64,000 nt of DNA from Alphaproteobacteria bacterium. Lineage in GTDB: Bacteria > Pseudomonadota > Alphaproteobacteria > Caulobacterales > Hyphomonadaceae. Each line of letters opens with the position of its first letter. Position 1 is the first letter of the stretch. Made by a program: the position numbers and the translations under genes. The DNA lies in contig JAGWYJ010000012.1 in the NCBI GenBank assembly GCA_018969425.1, forward strand, positions 1 to 64,000, read 5' to 3'. Positions 51,979-62,257 of this stretch are shown in pieces. The notes under the pieces were generated by a model. That model searched no databases. It saw nothing but the letters and a program-made list of their open reading frames with translations, and had not been told where the DNA came from.

Positions 51979-53844
51979 TCACCTCAATCCCTCAATGACG
52001 CGCTCGATGGCGTCGGCGTAGCGCCTCGCCCGCGTATCTCCAACTCCGGAAATCCCGCAGAGGGCCTCGACGCCGCGCGGCCGTAGCGAAGCGATCTCGC
52101 GCAGCGTCCGGTCATGAAAGATCACATAGGGAGGCGCCCCCATGGCGCGGGCCTGGTCGGCGCGCCAGGCTCTCAGCGCCTGATAAAGCTCATCGTCCTG
52201 ACCGGATGGCTCAGGGGTCCGGGATGACGCCGCACGCTTGCGTCCGCTGCGCTGCGCGCGCTTGCGCAGAGGATCATCCCGCATGGAGACGCTCAGATCT
52301 CCGGTGAAAAGCGCGCGCGCAATCTCCCGGTCCGCCGCATGGAGGCTCGGTCGATTGTCCCGATCATCCTCAGCAAGAAGGCCGTCATAGACAAGCTGAT
52401 CCAGAACCATCCTCCAGCCTCGGGCATCGAGCTCGCGGCCGACGCCGAAGGTCGACAACCCGCTATGATCCCGGTCGATCTGATCCTTCGGCTCGCCCAG
52501 GAGATGCTGAATGATGCGGCCTCGTCCGAACCGCTGTCCGGTACGCACGACGGCTGAGACCGCCATCTGCGCGTAGCGTGTGATATCCGTCCCGTCACTC
52601 GCCGGCGCCCGACAATTGTCGCAGGTCCCGCAGTCCTCAGTCTCCCTCTCCCCGAAATACCTGCGAACGCTGGCCCGCCTGCAGGCGCCCCCATCGAGGA
52701 ATGAAAACAGCTGCCGCACCTTGCGCACCTGCGCCGCTCTCACATCCTCGGAGGCGTCGGTCTCTTGCGCCCACCGGACAAGACGACGCATGTCCGCAGG
52801 GCCGAACAGCGCTACCGCCTCCGCCAGCTCCCCGTCCCGCCCGGCTCGCCCGACCTCCTGCCAGTAGGCCTCAAGGGATTTTGGGGGGTCCGCGTGAATG
52901 ACAAACCGAATATCCGGCTTATCGACCCCCATACCGAAAGCGACGGTGGCCGCCATCACCATCTCATCATCGTGCAGAAACGCGCGCTGACGTTCCGCAC
53001 GCACGGCGGGATCAAGACCGGCATGATAGGCCAGCGACGTCACGCCTGCGGATCGCAGCGCGGAGGCGAGGGATTCGGCGCCCTCTCGGGTCGAGGCGTA
53101 AACCAGTCCGGGTCGCCCCCGTCGCGCCGTGACGAGCTCGACGACCCGCTCGACGCCGCGACCATCTTTCCGCTCGGCGGACAGAATGAGATTGGGCCGA
53201 TCGAACGAGGCGACGAACTCAGCAGCCTCCTCAAGGCGGAGCTGAGCCCGGATGTCTGCGCGCGTGCGGCCGTCGGCCGTCGCCGTGACGGCCAGTCGGG
53301 GAACATCCGGGAAGATATCCGCCAGCCGGCCCAGCGCCCGATAGTCGGGCCGAAAGTCGTGTCCCCACTGGCTCACGCAGTGGGCCTCGTCGATGGCGAT
53401 GACTGAGAGGCGGATACCCTCCAGACGGGACAACAGGAAGCCGGACGCCAGCGCCTCCGGCGATACGTAGAGGAGATCAAGCTCTCCCCGGACTGCCGAA
53501 CGCAAAGTCTCAGAGCGCTCTTCGGGCGACAAAGAGGAATCCAGCCGCGAGGCTCTCACCCCAACCTCACGAAGCGCGTCAACCTGATCGGCCATGAGGG
53601 CGATGAGCGGCGACACGACAAGACCGACGCCGGGCCGAAGCAGCGCCGGGATCTGATAGCAGACGGATTTGCCGCCGCCCGTCGGCAGAACGGCCAGAGC
53701 GTCTCTGCCGGCGAGAACTTCTGCGATGACCTGTTCCTGCAGACCGCGAAACCGATCATATCCGAAAACCTTGCGCAGGACCTGCCGGGCCTGTTTCAGG
53801 CCGGCCTCCTGCGGTCTCCGCATGGTTTGTGATTCGCGAGTCAT
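51979..53844 (-). CDS. recQ: ATP-dependent DNA helicase RecQ
   Basis: A 621-residue RecQ helicase that unwinds DNA in recombination repair and fork restart. Walker A PTGGGKS is at 54-60; the DEAHCVSQWGHDFRPDY region holds motif II and the aromatic-rich loop. Motif VI is QEVGRAGRDG, and the zinc-binding RecQ-Ct shows CRRASVRRYFG...CGTCDNC. A C-terminal HRDC domain (about 545-620) contains LREIASLRP. The start is uncertain between ATG 53844 and ATG 53823, neither with a clear ribosome-binding site; the frame is open further upstream. Confidence 0.92.
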   Translation of the reverse strand: MTRESQTMRRPQEAGLKQARQVLRKVFGYDRFRGLQEQVIAEVLAGRDALAVLPTGGGKSVCYQIPALLRPGVGLVVSPLIALMADQVDALREVGVRASRLDSSLSPEERSETLRSAVRGELDLLYVSPEALASGFLLSRLEGIRLSVIAIDEAHCVSQWGHDFRPDYRALGRLADIFPDVPRLAVTATADGRTRADIRAQLRLEEAAEFVASFDRPNLILSAERKDGRGVERVVELVTARRGRPGLVYASTREGAESLASALRSAGVTSLAYHAGLDPAVRAERQRAFLHDDEMVMAATVAFGMGVDKPDIRFVIHADPPKSLEAYWQEVGRAGRDGELAEAVALFGPADMRRLVRWAQETDASEDVRAAQVRKVRQLFSFLDGGACRRASVRRYFGERETEDCGTCDNCRAPASDGTDITRYAQMAVSAVVRTGQRFGRGRIIQHLLGEPKDQIDRDHSGLSTFGVGRELDARGWRMVLDQLVYDGLLAEDDRDNRPSLHAADREIARALFTGDLSVSMRDDPLRKRAQRSGRKRAASSRTPEPSGQDDELYQALRAWRADQARAMGAPPYVIFHDRTLREIASLRPRGVEALCGISGVGDTRARRYADAIERVIEGLR

Positions 53845-53935
53845 GCCGGGAGCATAAACCGCCGCAACGCTCCCGTATGCCTCGATCCTCGCGATCGACG
53901 CCCGCACCCTGTGAGAGATCGACGGCGCCGAGGGG

Positions 53936-56188
53936 TCAGACAGACCCCGACAGCGAGGCCTTCGCCAGCGGAAGAGACCTCACCCTGACGCCGCTGGCCG
54001 CGAAAACGGCGTTGGCGACAGCGGCGGCGACCGGAGGCGTTCCGGGCTCGCCTGCCCCGCCTGTCCTCGCCCCGGACTGAAGGATGCGAACCTCTATCCG
54101 GGGGCTCTCCCCCATCCGCAGGACGGGATAGTCCCAGAAGTTGCTCTGCACGGCCTGACCGTCCTCAAAGGTGATCTCACCGTAAAGAGCGGCAGACAGG
54201 CCGTAGATCACGCCGCTTTCCATCTGCTGGGCGAACCCGTCAGGATTGACCGCCAGACCGGGATCGGCGGCAACCCAGACCCGAGGAGTTCGGATCCGTC
54301 CGTCCGCTGCGATTTCAACCTCCACGACTTCAGCCACGAACGTGCCGAAGGAGGACTTGAAGGCGATGCCGAGGGATCGCTTTGCAGGAGCGGTCTGATT
54401 AGCCGTCCAGCCCGACATATCGGCGACCGCATCAAGAACGGCGCGCGCTCTGGGATTTCCCTCAAGAAGCGCTCGCCGATAGAGATAGGGGTCCTGACCC
54501 GCTTCAGCCGCCAGTTCGTCAATGAAGCTCTCGATAAAGAAACCCTGCGTTGAGTGATCGACGCTCCGCCACGCCCCCCAAGGGGCCGGGTTTCCGCCGG
54601 TCGTGAAACGGGCCTCCACGGCCTCAAGATCATAGGGGAAATGCGAAGCGTCGGGCGGATCATGCCGTTCCGCATAGGTATGCGAAATGGCGGTCGGTCG
54701 ACCATCCTCGCCCAGAACAGCCCGCATCCGGGCGGCCGATGCGTTTCGATAGAAATCGTGACGCATGTCTTCTTCGCGCGAGTAAATCAGATTGACCGGC
54801 GCATCGACCTGACGCGCGACGGAGATCGCGGTTTCGAGATAGTCGGTATTAATCCGCCGCCCGAAAGCCCCGCCCATTTCCGTATGATGCACCACGACCG
54901 CCTCAGGCTTGAGGCCCGCGAACTTCGCGGCGCTATATCGGGCGCCGAGAGCGTCCTGGAAGGCGCCCCAGATCTCGAGGCCGCCCGAGTGCATGTGCGC
55001 CACGCATCCGACGGTCTCCATCGCAGCATGGGCGAGGTAGGGTGCGTTATAAGTCCGTTCAACGACCTTCGCGCCTTCGGCGGCGAAACGGTCTGATACC
55101 GGTCCTCGACTGTAATCGGACTTGAGGCCGTCTCCGTCCAGTCCCGCCTCCATGGCGGCGAGCACAGCCTGACTGTTCATTCCCGGTCCCTCCGGAAACG
55201 ACCAGCGCGGCTCAAGCGCGTCAGCTGCGGTTCGGGCCCTCCAGAAGTTATCCGCGAGAACCGCAAAACCCGTATCGAAGGTGACTGTCTTGATGACGCC
55301 GCGCCGGGACAGCGCCGGGGCGGGATCAACGCTATCCAACGTGCCGCCGGAGCGCGGACACAGACGAACAGCCGCAAAGAGCATACCCGGAAGACGCACG
55401 TCCCCGCTGTAGATCGCCTGACCGGTGACCTTCGCAGGCGTATCGAACCGCTTCATCGGCTGGCCGACAATCCGGTAGGCCTCCCGCGATTTGTAGGCGA
55501 GACGCGCAGGCGGAGTGAACTCGAGACTCGCCTCGGCGAAATCTCCGAAGCCGGCCTCACGGCCCGACGCATGAATGAGACGACCTGATCTGACCTCGAT
55601 CTCATCCGGAGGCACTCCCCAGGACTTGGCCGCCGCGCGCACCAGCATGTAACGCGCGCCGGCGCCGGCGTAGCGCATACCCTCCATGCCGGTCATCGAA
55701 ACCGCGGTCGAACCGCCGGTGATCTGAAGCTTCATCGCCTCGGCGATGCGACGGGTCACCAACCAGGACGGACCTGCCAGAAATCCGGGAATCTCGGCGT
55801 CGCCGCGCAGGAAGGCCTGGCCCAGCGCCCCGTTCGCAAACGCGATGTCCGCCGGCGCCCGCTCGATGGAGACTGTCGCCCAGTCCGCATCCATCTCCTC
55901 AGCCACAAGCTGAGCGAGAGCCGTCCCGTTTCCGGTGCCCATATCCGCGTGAGGATAGATGACGGTCACCCCGCCGTCGCGGGCTATACGCACAGCCCCT
56001 GAAAGCACGAAGGCGCCCTCTCGACCGACGATCCGTGTCTGGTCCGGCAATCGCGAATACGGCCAGAGAGCGACCCCAAGAGCCGCTCCGCCGCCAAGCG
56101 CAAGCCCGCCGACGAGAAGAAGCCGGCGGGAGGGACCACGGCGTCCGGAGCCGGCTTCTGTCCTGGATCCTTTGTGATCGTCCGTCAT
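53936..56188 (-). CDS. Isoquinoline 1-oxidoreductase-type molybdopterin subunit (IorB-like)
   Basis: A 750-residue large subunit of the xanthine oxidase superfamily. The N-terminus is a Tat-type anchor (SRRLLLVGGLALGG). Molybdopterin-domain landmarks include DMGTGNGTALAQLVAEE, GQAIYSGDVRLPGM, and EMGGAFGRRINTDY. The GGNPAPWGAWRS segment and the conserved active-site glutamate region near the C-terminus complete the set. Such enzymes hydroxylate N-heterocycles or oxidise aldehydes in the periplasm. The small [2Fe-2S] subunit is encoded 13 bases upstream; a cytochrome c subunit is not found nearby. Confidence 0.9.
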   Translation of the reverse strand: MTDDHKGSRTEAGSGRRGPSRRLLLVGGLALGGGAALGVALWPYSRLPDQTRIVGREGAFVLSGAVRIARDGGVTVIYPHADMGTGNGTALAQLVAEEMDADWATVSIERAPADIAFANGALGQAFLRGDAEIPGFLAGPSWLVTRRIAEAMKLQITGGSTAVSMTGMEGMRYAGAGARYMLVRAAAKSWGVPPDEIEVRSGRLIHASGREAGFGDFAEASLEFTPPARLAYKSREAYRIVGQPMKRFDTPAKVTGQAIYSGDVRLPGMLFAAVRLCPRSGGTLDSVDPAPALSRRGVIKTVTFDTGFAVLADNFWRARTAADALEPRWSFPEGPGMNSQAVLAAMEAGLDGDGLKSDYSRGPVSDRFAAEGAKVVERTYNAPYLAHAAMETVGCVAHMHSGGLEIWGAFQDALGARYSAAKFAGLKPEAVVVHHTEMGGAFGRRINTDYLETAISVARQVDAPVNLIYSREEDMRHDFYRNASAARMRAVLGEDGRPTAISHTYAERHDPPDASHFPYDLEAVEARFTTGGNPAPWGAWRSVDHSTQGFFIESFIDELAAEAGQDPYLYRRALLEGNPRARAVLDAVADMSGWTANQTAPAKRSLGIAFKSSFGTFVAEVVEVEIAADGRIRTPRVWVAADPGLAVNPDGFAQQMESGVIYGLSAALYGEITFEDGQAVQSNFWDYPVLRMGESPRIEVRILQSGARTGGAGEPGTPPVAAAVANAVFAASGVRVRSLPLAKASLSGSV

Positions 56189-56201
56189 GTACGCCCCCCT
56201 C

Positions 56202-56651
56202 TCAAACCGCCGCAGCGGCGTGAATCGCCGCCCGGATACGCGGATAAGAGCCGCATCGACAGATATTCGTCATAGCCTCGTCGATCTGCTCGTCGGTCGG
56301 CTGGGGATGCGCGGCGAGGAGGGCGACAGCAGCCATGATCTGTCCGGACTGACAATACCCGCACTGAGGAGCCTGATGCTCGATCCAGGCCGCCTGAACG
56401 CGATGAAGAGCGCCGTCGGAAGCGAGCCCCTCAATCGTCGTCACCACGGCCCCCGCGGTCAGAGTTCCCAGCGGCACGCTACAGGATCGAACGGGCGTTC
56501 CGTCCACCAGCACCGTGCAGGCGCCGCACGCGCCCACTCCGCATCCGTACTTGGATCCCGTGAGATCCAGCTCATCCCTGAGGGCCCAGAGCAGGGGCAT
56601 CTCAGCCTCAGCATCCAGATCCCGTTCGACGCCGTTGACGATGAGCTTCAC
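56202..56651 (-). CDS. [2Fe-2S] subunit of isoquinoline 1-oxidoreductase-type enzyme (IorA-like)
   Basis: A 149-residue iron-sulfur subunit. The plant-ferredoxin-type cluster uses C37, C42, C45 and C57; the second, helical cluster uses C97, C100, C131 and C133 (QCGYCQSGQ and CRCGSY). It passes electrons from the molybdenum subunit encoded next. The start is GTG at 56651 with AGGAGG 5 bases upstream, which gives the family's usual opening (KLIVNGVER); the longer open frame is not used. Confidence 0.92.
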   Translation of the reverse strand: MKLIVNGVERDLDAEAEMPLLWALRDELDLTGSKYGCGVGACGACTVLVDGTPVRSCSVPLGTLTAGAVVTTIEGLASDGALHRVQAAWIEHQAPQCGYCQSGQIMAAVALLAAHPQPTDEQIDEAMTNICRCGSYPRIRAAIHAAAAV

Positions 56652-56737
56652 AACCCCCTCCTGATCCGACAGAGGCGGAAAGCTATCGCGAACCGCATGA
56701 AACGTCCACAAACTCGCAAATCCGTAGCAGGACCCGC

Positions 56738-57808
56738 TCAGCCCCTCGATACGCCGGTAAGCTCCCCGAGGGTTCGGACGCCCTCCGCGGCCATGAAACC
56801 AAGCAGATCCCGTTTGATACGGCCGACAAGGTCGGGCCCCTCATAAACAAGCGCGGAGTAGAGCTGAACCGCACTCGCTCCCGCCTGGAGTTTGCGCAGG
56901 ACATCCCGGGCGGAAGACACGCCTCCCGCGCCGATCAGATCGAGACGGCCTGCAAGCGCCGAGGCGAACGCCGCCAGCACAGCGGTCGAGCGCTCCATCA
57001 GAGGCGCGCCCGATAAGCCGCCCGTCTCAGAGCGCTGGGGGTCCTGAAGACCCTCCGGACGCGCCGTCGTCGTATTGGACACGATCAGCCCGGTCAGGAA
57101 CCCGGAGGCTGCGGTCACCTCGACGATTTCATGAACGGCGCGATCGTCGAGATCAGGCGCCACTTTGAGAAAGACCGGCCGGGGGCCCGCAGCAGCCTCC
57201 AGCGCCCTCGCCTCCTCGCCAACCCGCCCCAGCAGCTCTTCGAGGGCGCCGCGGTCCTGAAGTCCCCGCAATCCCGGCGTATTGGGAGAGGAAATGTTGA
57301 TCGTTACATAATCGCTGATCGGCCAGACCCGCCGCACGCCGATGACATAATCATTGACCCGATCGACGCTGTCCTTGTTCGCGCCCACATTCGCCCCGAC
57401 GGGACCGGCCCGGCGGGGCTGAGCCTGAAGACGGGCGGCGAAGGCGTCGAGGCCTTCATTATTGAAACCCATACGATTGATGACGGCCCGATCCTTCGAC
57501 AGCCGAAACAGACGGGGACGTGGGTTGCCGGGCTGCGGAAGGGGCGTCACGGTTCCGCATTCGACAAATCCGAACCCGAAACCGAGCATTTCGGTGAAGA
57601 CTTCCGCATTCTTGTCAAACCCGGCCGCCAGCCCGAGAGGGTTGGCCAACTCGAGACCCGACCGCGGAAGCCTGACCGCGAGGCGCGGATCATCGGCCTG
57701 CCGGCGCGGTCGCATCATCCCTGCGCGCAGCGCGGCGAGACCGAGACCATGAGCGGTCTCCGGCGGAAAGGTCCTCAGAACGGCCGCCGCCGCGCTCGTG
57801 ATGCTCAC
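56738..57808 (-). CDS. pyrD: Dihydroorotate dehydrogenase, quinone-dependent (class 2)
   Basis: A 356-residue membrane-associated flavoenzyme of pyrimidine synthesis. Landmarks: the hydrophobic N-terminal helix pair for quinone access, [27 protein letters not shown], the catalytic serine in [12 protein letters not shown], and FMN-binding LIVSNTT and IGAGGVSS. The start is GTG at 57808 with AGGAGGG 8 bases upstream; it overlaps the DUF952 stop by 4 bases (GTGA). The open frame further upstream is not used. Confidence 0.93.
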   Translation of the reverse strand: MSITSAAAAVLRTFPPETAHGLGLAALRAGMMRPRRQADDPRLAVRLPRSGLELANPLGLAAGFDKNAEVFTEMLGFGFGFVECGTVTPLPQPGNPRPRLFRLSKDRAVINRMGFNNEGLDAFAARLQAQPRRAGPVGANVGANKDSVDRVNDYVIGVRRVWPISDYVTINISSPNTPGLRGLQDRGALEELLGRVGEEARALEAAAGPRPVFLKVAPDLDDRAVHEIVEVTAASGFLTGLIVSNTTTARPEGLQDPQRSETGGLSGAPLMERSTAVLAAFASALAGRLDLIGAGGVSSARDVLRKLQAGASAVQLYSALVYEGPDLVGRIKRDLLGFMAAEGVRTLGELTGVSRG

Positions 57809-58194
57809 GGGGTTTTCCCTCCTGTGCGTATCGCAGGCGACCACCTCCCGGCGAGAACCTCTTCGGGAGCTATCGGATAACCTTCGGCTCCGAACTCCAG
57901 CCGCCATGTCGCCAGAGCCTTGTCCGCATCCACACGTCCGTACACATGAGGAAACAGCTCCCCGCCGCGCGCGGGCTCCCAGATCAGGTCCGAGCCGAAA
58001 TCCGCCGGATCAAAGGCGAGGAGCATGCACCCCTCAACCCCGTGAAACCATTTGCGCAGGGTCTCCTGAAGGGTCCGGGCGGTTGAGAAATGCACATAAC
58101 CGTCAGCACGGTCGACCGGGGCCTCCACGGGCGCGCCCCCCAGCGCGGACGCCCACTGCTCCGGGCTCAGAACCTTATAAATGATCTCGCTCAT
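57805..58194 (-). CDS. DUF952 family protein
   Basis: A 129-residue small cytosolic protein of the DUF952 family (YbbJ-like glutathione S-transferase-neighbour type in other bacteria); biochemical role unknown. Family signs are IIYKVLSPEQW at the start, DGYVHFSTARTLQETL in the middle and ELFPHVYGRVD toward the end. It precedes pyrD with a 4-base overlap, an arrangement common in alphaproteobacteria. The ATG at 58194 has no clear ribosome-binding site; the frame remains open to 58278. Confidence 0.85.
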   Translation of the reverse strand: MSEIIYKVLSPEQWASALGGAPVEAPVDRADGYVHFSTARTLQETLRKWFHGVEGCMLLAFDPADFGSDLIWEPARGGELFPHVYGRVDADKALATWRLEFGAEGYPIAPEEVLAGRWSPAIRTGGKTP

Positions 58195-58249
58195 GGCGAA
58201 GACACATGGCGCGCGGCGGCGAAGGTGGCAAGACGGACATGAGGCCCGC

Positions 58250-59056
58250 TCATCCGGCCTCCACCGAAATCCATCCATCGACAGGAAACCTCGACGGAGG
58301 CGGATCGGCCTGCCGTTCCAGATCAGCTCCCCGCGCGCCCAGGCAGGCGATCACCGCATCAAGGGCGTCAGCAGAGCCAAGAAGAATGGAGCCGAGGGGG
58401 TCAGGAATGTCGATCCGTTCGCTGAGACGCTGAAGAATGACCCGTCGAACCGCCTCATCCTCGGCCGCTCCGTAGCCAAGGTGGGGCGCTTTCCAGGTGA
58501 ACAGCTGAGCCGCTGGGAACACTTCCGCAATCATGCCCTCTCCGCGCCGCCAGGGCCACAGAGGCCTTGAGACGCGGGCGAGAAGAGACAGGGACGCGGC
58601 GGCGAAGGGCGCCCCGCCGCGGGGACCGTTCCATAAACTGGACCGGACATTGATCCCTCGCTTTCGCCAGCGCGCCTCGGTTTCCCTGAGCGGCTTTGGA
58701 GTGTCGACATCGCCCTGCGCAGAGGCGAGATCCAGGAGGTCGCTCCCGCGCGGAAAAGGCCGGTCCGGAGCAGGAGGAAGATCCCGGACGCGCCTGAGCA
58801 GGTCGTCATGGCCTTCGTGCGGAAGCCAGGCGGCGGGAATGGAGAAAGGCGCATCGATCCCCGCGGCGCGATAATCGCCGGCGGCGAGCAAACCGATCAG
58901 CCGCCCGAAAGGCTCACCCTCCCCCTCCAGCGCCTGTACCGGACGGACATCCCTCAAAAGCCGGCCCTCAAGGGTCGCGATCCAGACGGTGGGGCGTGAG
59001 CACCGCGCCTTCCAGGGCGCCGCGCCCCCCGAAAAATCAATTCCAAGATATCGCAC
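58250..59056 (-). CDS. DUF429 family protein
   Basis: A 268-residue protein with the DUF429 RNase-H-like start YLGIDFSGG, the GIDAPFSIP segment near 68, FPRGSDLLD near 100, and a late SADALDAVIACLGA helix. The acidic residues in GIDFSG, GIDAP and DALDA are arranged as in the RNase-H-like fold, so a nuclease-like activity is possible but unproven. It lies 55 bases upstream of the DUF952 gene and 33 bases downstream of a TPR protein gene on the same strand. Confidence 0.82.
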   Translation of the reverse strand: MRYLGIDFSGGAAPWKARCSRPTVWIATLEGRLLRDVRPVQALEGEGEPFGRLIGLLAAGDYRAAGIDAPFSIPAAWLPHEGHDDLLRRVRDLPPAPDRPFPRGSDLLDLASAQGDVDTPKPLRETEARWRKRGINVRSSLWNGPRGGAPFAAASLSLLARVSRPLWPWRRGEGMIAEVFPAAQLFTWKAPHLGYGAAEDEAVRRVILQRLSERIDIPDPLGSILLGSADALDAVIACLGARGADLERQADPPPSRFPVDGWISVEAG

Positions 59057-59089
59057 GGGTCCGCTCCTCCAGCTTGCCTCGCCGTCGCC

Positions 59090-59890
59090 TCAGAGACGGG
59101 AGAGGGCCAGCTCCTGCGCTGATTGAGGCCCCGCGCGATAGGCCTTGAGAAGGTCTCTTGCGCGTTCCTGAAGAACCGCCTCCACATAATCCCGGGGAGA
59201 CCAGACGACAGCAGCTTCCAGCGCTTCAATCGCCGCCGTCCTGAAACGCACCGGGTCAAGAGCCGTCAGGGCGCGGGCGTACTGCCAGACGACGCCGATA
59301 TCCCCCGGACGCAATCGAACAGCCTCCCTGTATCGCTTTTCCCCTTCCTCAAGACTGGCCCCGAGAAGGGCGGCTCCAAGGGCGCCGCCCCGTCGTCTGA
59401 CCTCGACATGCCACACGGCGAGAAAGGCGTGAGCGTAATGATTGCCTGCGTCCCGGCTCAGCACCTCCTCGGCCATGCGTCGGGTCCGTCCGGCTATTCC
59501 CTCGCGCAGGGCGGAGGCCGAGCTCATGGAGCGGCTCCTGAGCGACAGCGCGATAGCGGCCTGAAGGCGGCCTTCCGCGTGGTCCGGCTGGAGGTCGAGC
59601 GCTCTTTCAGCGTCGGCAAGCGCTCGCTCGAGCAGCCCTGGATCGGGAGGATCCTCTCCGGTCACAACCGCCGCCAGAAGGGCGCGAGCCGCAAAAGCCT
59701 GTTCGTCGGCTCCAGGGCCGCCTTCCGCCAACCGGGCCGCCTCCAGGAAGGCCCCCTGTTGAAACAGGTCCGACTCATGGCCTGACTGAGCGAACGCCTG
59801 ACTGAAGACCTGTCCGAACAGGACGAGCGCGGCGACGGCGCCCAGGCGCGGGCCGCGAGGACGTGGCGTGTCGGAGACGCAGTCTGACAA
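59090..59890 (-). CDS. Exported TPR-repeat protein
   Basis: A 266-residue protein with an N-terminal signal sequence (about 15-35, ending AFAQS) and several helical tetratricopeptide-like repeats, such as ALADAERALDLQPDHAEG and YREAVRLRPGDIGVVW. These repeats mediate protein contacts. The start is TTG at 59890 with GGGGAG 8 bases upstream; no ATG precedes the signal sequence. Divergent from the lipoprotein gene at 60027. Partner unknown. Confidence 0.78.
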   Translation of the reverse strand: MSDCVSDTPRPRGPRLGAVAALVLFGQVFSQAFAQSGHESDLFQQGAFLEAARLAEGGPGADEQAFAARALLAAVVTGEDPPDPGLLERALADAERALDLQPDHAEGRLQAAIALSLRSRSMSSASALREGIAGRTRRMAEEVLSRDAGNHYAHAFLAVWHVEVRRRGGALGAALLGASLEEGEKRYREAVRLRPGDIGVVWQYARALTALDPVRFRTAAIEALEAAVVWSPRDYVEAVLQERARDLLKAYRAGPQSAQELALSRL

Positions 59891-60026
59891 TTTCTCAGCT
59901 CCCCCTCTCTCCGCCTATTGACGCGGTGCCCGAAAAACGGGCCCAGAGGGACATGATACACCTCCTCGTGAGGACGCAAACGCCCGCATCCGCAGACCGG
60001 TCCGGGCACAATGGGAGGCAGGCGCC

Positions 60027-60506
60027 GTGCGGTCGACGCCCAGGAAGTCCGGATTTCGCGCTTGGACGCTTCTCGCGGGCGTCGCTCTGGCCTCGCAGGT
60101 CGCCGGATGCGAGGACCGGCGGACGGATCCGGCGCCAGCGGATCTCGCCGACACCCTCCTCGACGACAGTCTCGATTTCCGGGATCAGGTCGATCCCCAT
60201 GCGCCCTACGCCGGAGAATGGGCGATACGAGCCGCCGATTGCGACGAGGAGAAGAAGATCTGGACGATCGAACCCCGACGCATGGCGATCGTGCCCAGCA
60301 TGAGGTTCTGTCTCTTTGAGAAAGTCTATGTGAACACCGCCGAACAGGAGGGCGAAACCGTCTGGTCCGCCGCCTCGCAGTGCCTCGCGGAGGGACGGGA
60401 GTCGCAGGATTTCGTCTTCTTCCGCCTGAAGGAGAACCTCAGGGACATGCGCGTCACGTTCAATGATTCGCGTTCGGTCGCGCTGGTGCGTTGCCTCCGG
60501 TCCTAA
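60027..60506 (+). CDS. Lipoprotein of unknown function
   Basis: A 159-residue lipoprotein: lipobox QVAGC with cysteine at about 28, then an acidic stretch (about 35-60) and a small domain opening [15 protein letters not shown]. Further cysteines (RFCLFEK, SQCLAEG, VRCLRS) could form disulfides. The W...C pattern resembles small periplasmic proteins but I cannot name a family. The start is GTG with GGGAGG 8 bases upstream. Its stop overlaps the convergent lysK stop by 4 bases. Confidence 0.75.
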   Translation: MRSTPRKSGFRAWTLLAGVALASQVAGCEDRRTDPAPADLADTLLDDSLDFRDQVDPHAPYAGEWAIRAADCDEEKKIWTIEPRRMAIVPSMRFCLFEKVYVNTAEQEGETVWSAASQCLAEGRESQDFVFFRLKENLRDMRVTFNDSRSVALVRCLRS

Positions 60507-62089
60507 CGGGACAGCGAAGACCGGATGAGCTCAGCTGTCTGAGCAACGCCGTAAAGGGCCGCGAAGCCCCCGAACCTCGGGCCCTGGCTCTGTCCCAGCG
60601 TGACCTCGTAAATCGCGGAGAACCAGGCCCGGAGAGGCTCGAATGCATGATCGGTTCCCACTTTGAAGACGAGGGATTGCAGCGCTTCCGCCTCAACCGG
60701 ACCGTCATAGCTCTCCAGCCGGTCGGCCAGATCCTCAAGCGCCCGCCGTTCGACATCCGTGGGCGGCCGAAAGATCTTTGCCGGCTTCACGAAGTCCTCA
60801 TAATAGGCCAGAGCATAGCCTGCGAGGCGGTCCAGCAGCGGGTAGCTCTGCGGGTCGGCCCCCGGAGAATGCCGGGCGATAAACCCCCAAAGCACATCCT
60901 TTGTTCCCGCGTTGGCGGCGGACACCAGATTGAGCAGCATGGCGAACGATACCGGCGACCCCTCCGTGGGCGGCGCCCCGCCGTGAATGTGCCAGACAGG
61001 GTTTTCGAGCCGCGCCTCCGGCGTCTCGTGACGATATTTCTCCAGGAACGTCAGATACTCGTCCACCGCCTTGGGAATGACGTCGAAATAGAGCTTCTTG
61101 GCCGTCTTGGGCTTCTGAAACTGATAAAGGGACAGGCTCTCCTGGGGAGCGTAGGCGAGCCACTGCTCCACCGAGATGCCGTTACCCTTGGATTTGGAGA
61201 TCTTTTCTCCCTTCTCATCCAGAAAGAGCTCATAGACGAACTGGTGAGGGGGCTCGGCTCCAAGAACGCGACAGATCTTGGAGTAGACAGGGGCGTTGGC
61301 CTGATGGTCCTTGCCGAACATCTCGAAATCAACGCCGAGCGCCGCCCATCGCATCCCGAAATCTGGCTTCCACTGCAGCTTGACGGCGCCGCCCGTGACG
61401 GGAAGGTCGACATCCCGACCGTCTTCGTCGGTGAAGGTGACAAGACCCTTCGCAGCGTCGACCGCCTTCATGGGCACGTAAAGAACGCGACCTGTCGAAG
61501 GAGAGATCGGCAGGAAGGGGGAATAGGTCGCCCGTCTTTCGGGGCCAAGCGTCGGGAGCATCACCGCCATAATGGCCTCGTAGCGCTCCGCCGCCCGGAG
61601 CAGCATCTCGTCATACGCCCCTGACCGGTAAAGCTCCGTCGCCGATCTGAACTCATACTCGAAACCGAAGGAATCAAGGAACGCCTGAAGACGGGCGTTC
61701 ATGTGCGCGCCGTAGCTCCCGTGCGTGCCGAACGGATCAGGCACCGACGTGAGCGGCATCTGGAGATAGGCCTCAAGCATCTCCTGATTAGGAAGATTGT
61801 CAGGCACCTTCCTCATTCCGTCCATATCGTCGGATACGCAGATCAGCCGGGTGGAGTAGCGACCTCCGGCGAGACTTTCGAAGGCGCGCCGCACCATAGT
61901 CGTGCGCACAACTTCGCCGAACGTTCCGATATGAGGCAGGCCCGAAGGTCCATACCCCGTCTCGAACACCACGGGCCGGTCTGACGGGCGCCCTGCTCCC
62001 TCGAGGGCCTCGAGTCTTGCGAGAAGTTCACGAGCCTGCTCGAAAGGCCAGGCCTTCGCAGAACGCGCCAGATCGGTGAGAGCGGTCAT
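60503..62089 (-). CDS. lysK: Lysyl-tRNA synthetase, class I
   Basis: A 528-residue class I (archaeal-type) LysRS, which charges tRNA-Lys. The HIGH-type motif is HIGT at 53-56 and the KMSKS-type motif is KISKSKG near 293-299, both of the Rossmann class I catalytic domain. A helical anticodon-binding part fills the C-terminal 150 residues. Class I LysRS in a bacterium is typical of alphaproteobacteria, spirochaetes and few others. The start is ATG at 62089. Divergent from a pirin gene. Confidence 0.95.
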   Translation of the reverse strand: MTALTDLARSAKAWPFEQARELLARLEALEGAGRPSDRPVVFETGYGPSGLPHIGTFGEVVRTTMVRRAFESLAGGRYSTRLICVSDDMDGMRKVPDNLPNQEMLEAYLQMPLTSVPDPFGTHGSYGAHMNARLQAFLDSFGFEYEFRSATELYRSGAYDEMLLRAAERYEAIMAVMLPTLGPERRATYSPFLPISPSTGRVLYVPMKAVDAAKGLVTFTDEDGRDVDLPVTGGAVKLQWKPDFGMRWAALGVDFEMFGKDHQANAPVYSKICRVLGAEPPHQFVYELFLDEKGEKISKSKGNGISVEQWLAYAPQESLSLYQFQKPKTAKKLYFDVIPKAVDEYLTFLEKYRHETPEARLENPVWHIHGGAPPTEGSPVSFAMLLNLVSAANAGTKDVLWGFIARHSPGADPQSYPLLDRLAGYALAYYEDFVKPAKIFRPPTDVERRALEDLADRLESYDGPVEAEALQSLVFKVGTDHAFEPLRAWFSAIYEVTLGQSQGPRFGGFAALYGVAQTAELIRSSLSR

Positions 62090-62194
62090 GAGAGGGCTCC
62101 GTTTAAGCTGGCCGGGTTATGCGCCCCGTCCCCGGGGGTCAAGCCGGAGAGTGAGACATCTGATCTCACCCAAGGGACCTTCTCCTGAGGATAA

Positions 62195-62204
62195 TAGGCG
62201 CCTA
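62195..62204. promoter_or_regulatory. Palindrome in lysK-pirin divergent gap
   Basis: TAGGCGCCTA, a perfect 10-base palindrome, lies in the 168-base region between the lysK and pirin starts (54 bases before pirin). It could be an operator; the gap must hold both promoters. Confidence 0.2.
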
Positions 62205-62257
62205 CCGTACATGGAGTCTATTCGCTCGCCCGAGGACAGACCCGGCAGGAGACAGAG